Shown here: positions 62,447-64,000 of the stretch, in pieces
How positions within the stretch are numbered: the stretch's first letter is position 1
How the letters are laid out: every line of letters starts with the position of its first letter
Source: Thermotoga caldifontis AZM44c09
Lineage (GTDB): Bacteria > Thermotogota > Thermotogae > Thermotogales > DSM-5069
DNA length: 64,000 nt
Direction: 5' to 3'
NCBI RefSeq assembly: GCF_000828655.1
Contig: NZ_AP014509.1
Location: forward strand, 1-64,000
The notes under the pieces: generated by a model
Databases searched by the model: none
Told to the model about the DNA's origin: nothing
The model's input: only the letters and a program-made list of their open reading frames with translations
Translations under genes and position numbers: made by a program

Positions 62447-64000
62447 ATGAAAGGTTTCATCGTCAACGTTTGGTTGCAAACCTGGTCCAGAATGTTCGGC
62501 GCAGAGACCGTGAAGAGGTTGAAGGAAAAGTACGGTGTGCCCCTCGACACTTTCTACAAACCGATCGAAGACGTGCCGGATGATCTACCTGTCAACATGT
62601 CGAAAGAACTGGCAGCGATGAAGAATCTCACTTACGAAGAACTCTGGTATCGAACTGGTAAGGAAAACCTGAGAACGTTCTTCGAACACTACCCTGAATA
62701 CTTCAAGAAATCGGGTTTTCTCTCGTTCATGGCCGCGATGGACGCGGTCCACAGGGTGCTGACCAGAAGGATCAAGGGTGCGACGCCACCGAGGGTCTTC
62801 TTCAAACTGGTCGATCCGCACAGAGCGATCGTGAGGTACGAGTCCAGGAGAAACTTCAAGAACTACTTTTTGGGCCTGATGGAGGCGGCCTCCGAGCTGT
62901 TCAACGATCCAGTGAAGTACAAAATTTTACGGGAGGGTAGTGCCGACGGAAAGAATTTCCTCGAGGTTCAAATAGAAGCGACGAAAGCGTACGGAAGGTT
63001 CGAAAAGCTCAGGAGCCTGACGGTTCTGGGTCTTGGGTTCATCAAGTCGATCGTTCCCATCAACGTGCTGATGATCCCGTTGTTCAGTTTTCTCATCGTG
63101 TTTCTGGTTTTCACCTTCGTACCAGCTGGGAACCTCATCAGATCGATCATCAGTGCTCTGGGTATCTCTGCCCTGATGTTTTTCGACGTCAAAGGTTTGG
63201 AGAAGGGTTTGAAAGTGCTGAAAGAGACTGTGGGGTTGATCTCCAGAAAGAACTTCGATAATCCCGTTTTGATCGGCAACGTGAAAGAATTCTCCGATCT
63301 CTCTGAAAGCCTGAACGAATCTGTGGAGAAGATCAAGGAAGTGTTCCTGGGAATATCCGGTGACATCCAGGAGATAAGCACCTACTCGTCTAAGGTGATA
63401 GACGCCGTGAACAGCATGAGAGAACAACTCGACACCATGGGCTCGCTTTCGAACGAGATAGCCAACACCGCGGTACAGATAAGCAACGACACCGAGAGGA
63501 TCTCGAACGCGGTGACGTCGAACGTTGACACCATCACGGCCATAATATCTGAACAAACGCAGATCGTGAAATCTCTCAACGAAGCTGTTTCACTGATCGT
63601 CCGTTCGGCGGGCAACGTCGAGCAATCCGCAGACGGCATAGTCAAAATGAGTCAGAGGTTCTCCAACCTCGTGGAAGAGGCAAGAAAGTTACAAGAACAG
63701 GCCGGCATGATCATGCAGGTTGCGGCGACCGTGTCGAGCATCGCGGAACAGACCAACCTGCTCGCGCTCAACGCCGCTATAGAAGCCGCGAGGAGCGGGG
63801 AAGCGGGAAGAGGCTTCGCGGTCGTGGCAGACGAGATAAGAAAGCTCGCCGAGGAGAGTCGAAATTCTTCTTCGAAGATAGCCGAATTCCTCTCGTCCAT
63901 AAACACTGGCATCGACAGATTGGTTCAAACCATCCAGGCAGAGTTCAACGAGATGAAGGAACAATCGAACAGATTGCTCGAAAGCTCCGAGAAAAACAAA
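62447..64000 (+). CDS. H-NOX heme sensor fused to chemoreceptor (partial)
   Basis: Cut by the right edge: 518 residues present. Residues 1-~190 are a heme H-NOX domain: proximal His102 ([10 protein letters not shown]), Pro115 (KGATPPR), heme-propionate motif YxSxR at 131-135 (YESRR). The O2-type distal pocket Trp9, Asn74, Tyr140 is intact. Then about two membrane segments (~200-245), and a methyl-accepting signalling domain with the hairpin [20 protein letters not shown] and [18 protein letters not shown]. It resembles Caldanaerobacter/Thermoanaerobacter tengcongensis Tar4 (H-NOX-MCP). ATG 62447 follows GGGAGGGAAGG. Confidence 0.95.
   Translation, partial: MKGFIVNVWLQTWSRMFGAETVKRLKEKYGVPLDTFYKPIEDVPDDLPVNMSKELAAMKNLTYEELWYRTGKENLRTFFEHYPEYFKKSGFLSFMAAMDAVHRVLTRRIKGATPPRVFFKLVDPHRAIVRYESRRNFKNYFLGLMEAASELFNDPVKYKILREGSADGKNFLEVQIEATKAYGRFEKLRSLTVLGLGFIKSIVPINVLMIPLFSFLIVFLVFTFVPAGNLIRSIISALGISALMFFDVKGLEKGLKVLKETVGLISRKNFDNPVLIGNVKEFSDLSESLNESVEKIKEVFLGISGDIQEISTYSSKVIDAVNSMREQLDTMGSLSNEIANTAVQISNDTERISNAVTSNVDTITAIISEQTQIVKSLNEAVSLIVRSAGNVEQSADGIVKMSQRFSNLVEEARKLQEQAGMIMQVAATVSSIAEQTNLLALNAAIEAARSGEAGRGFAVVADEIRKLAEESRNSSSKIAEFLSSINTGIDRLVQTIQAEFNEMKEQSNRLLESSEKNK

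Overview
The window reads as about 64 kb of chromosome from a thermophilic anaerobe of the Thermotogota, near Thermotoga/Pseudothermotoga. This placement is inferred from remembered family sequences. DnaA has the 440-residue T. maritima-like length. The rlmN–PASTA–rsgA–rpe order, the TM1112- and TM1459-like cupins, a DUF151 protein like TM0160, L-allo-threonine aldolase, the peroxiredoxin–nitroreductase fusion and the FDP/NADH:rubredoxin oxidoreductase pair all fit. Base composition looks near 50% GC, higher than most Thermotogota, which would suit a P. hypogea-like species. Coding is very dense: most genes in a run overlap by 4 nt (ATGA, GTGA or TTGA), and TTG and GTG starts are common. I found no tRNA, rRNA, CRISPR array or insertion sequence.

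Layout. 0-12 kb: dnaA converges on a long minus-strand run (TPR protein, prepilin peptidase, lytic transglycosylase, NAD(P)HX repair enzyme, coiled-coil/TPR membrane protein, trmB, gpsA). Upstream of it lies a minus-strand trio of MoxR ATPase, DUF2201/VWA-like protein and an unknown protein. 12-20.6 kb: a plus-strand housekeeping run (rlmN, PASTA protein, rsgA, rpe, XTP/dITP pyrophosphatase, leuS, D-aminoacylase family, threonine aldolase). 20.9-26.2 kb: a formate dehydrogenase island (Cys-type FdhA with NuoG-like N-terminus, MobA, FdhD, formate/nitrite transporter, small exported protein). 26.8-30.1 kb: SDR, agmatine deiminase, two divergent cupins and a DUF429 protein. 30.2-35.1 kb: groES-groEL under a CIRCE operator, a YitT protein, mreB and an MreC-like gene. 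35-43 kb: minus-strand envelope and lipid genes (TPR protein, alpha/beta-hydrolase-like protein, prenyl synthase, DUF151, plsC), an E1-like/MoaD-like pair, a PfkB kinase and exported proteins. 43-48 kb: HAD, cysE-cysK, GIY-YIG-like, anmK and radical SAM. 48-51.6 kb: two-subunit 2-oxoacid:ferredoxin oxidoreductase and Prx-nitroreductase. 51.7-53.9 kb: MASE3-GGDEF and a phosphoesterase. 53.9-58.7 kb: an oxygen-defence block (flavodiiron protein, NADH:rubredoxin oxidoreductase, DUF438/hemerythrin/PAS protein, rubredoxin, superoxide reductase, rubrerythrin). 58.8-60.9 kb: pgl-zwf. 61.1-64 kb: an HD/HD-GYP protein and an H-NOX-MCP chemoreceptor cut by the window edge.

The clearest theme is oxygen handling in an anaerobe. 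Flavodiiron protein and its rubredoxin reductase can remove O2; superoxide reductase, rubrerythrin and the fused peroxiredoxin remove its products; a hemerythrin/PAS protein and a heme H-NOX chemoreceptor with the O2-type distal pocket may sense it. Two c-di-GMP proteins (GGDEF and HD-GYP) lie in the same 13 kb. A second theme is molybdenum or tungsten enzymology: the formate dehydrogenase with MobA and FdhD, and a possibly related MoaD-like/E1-like pair about 16 kb away.
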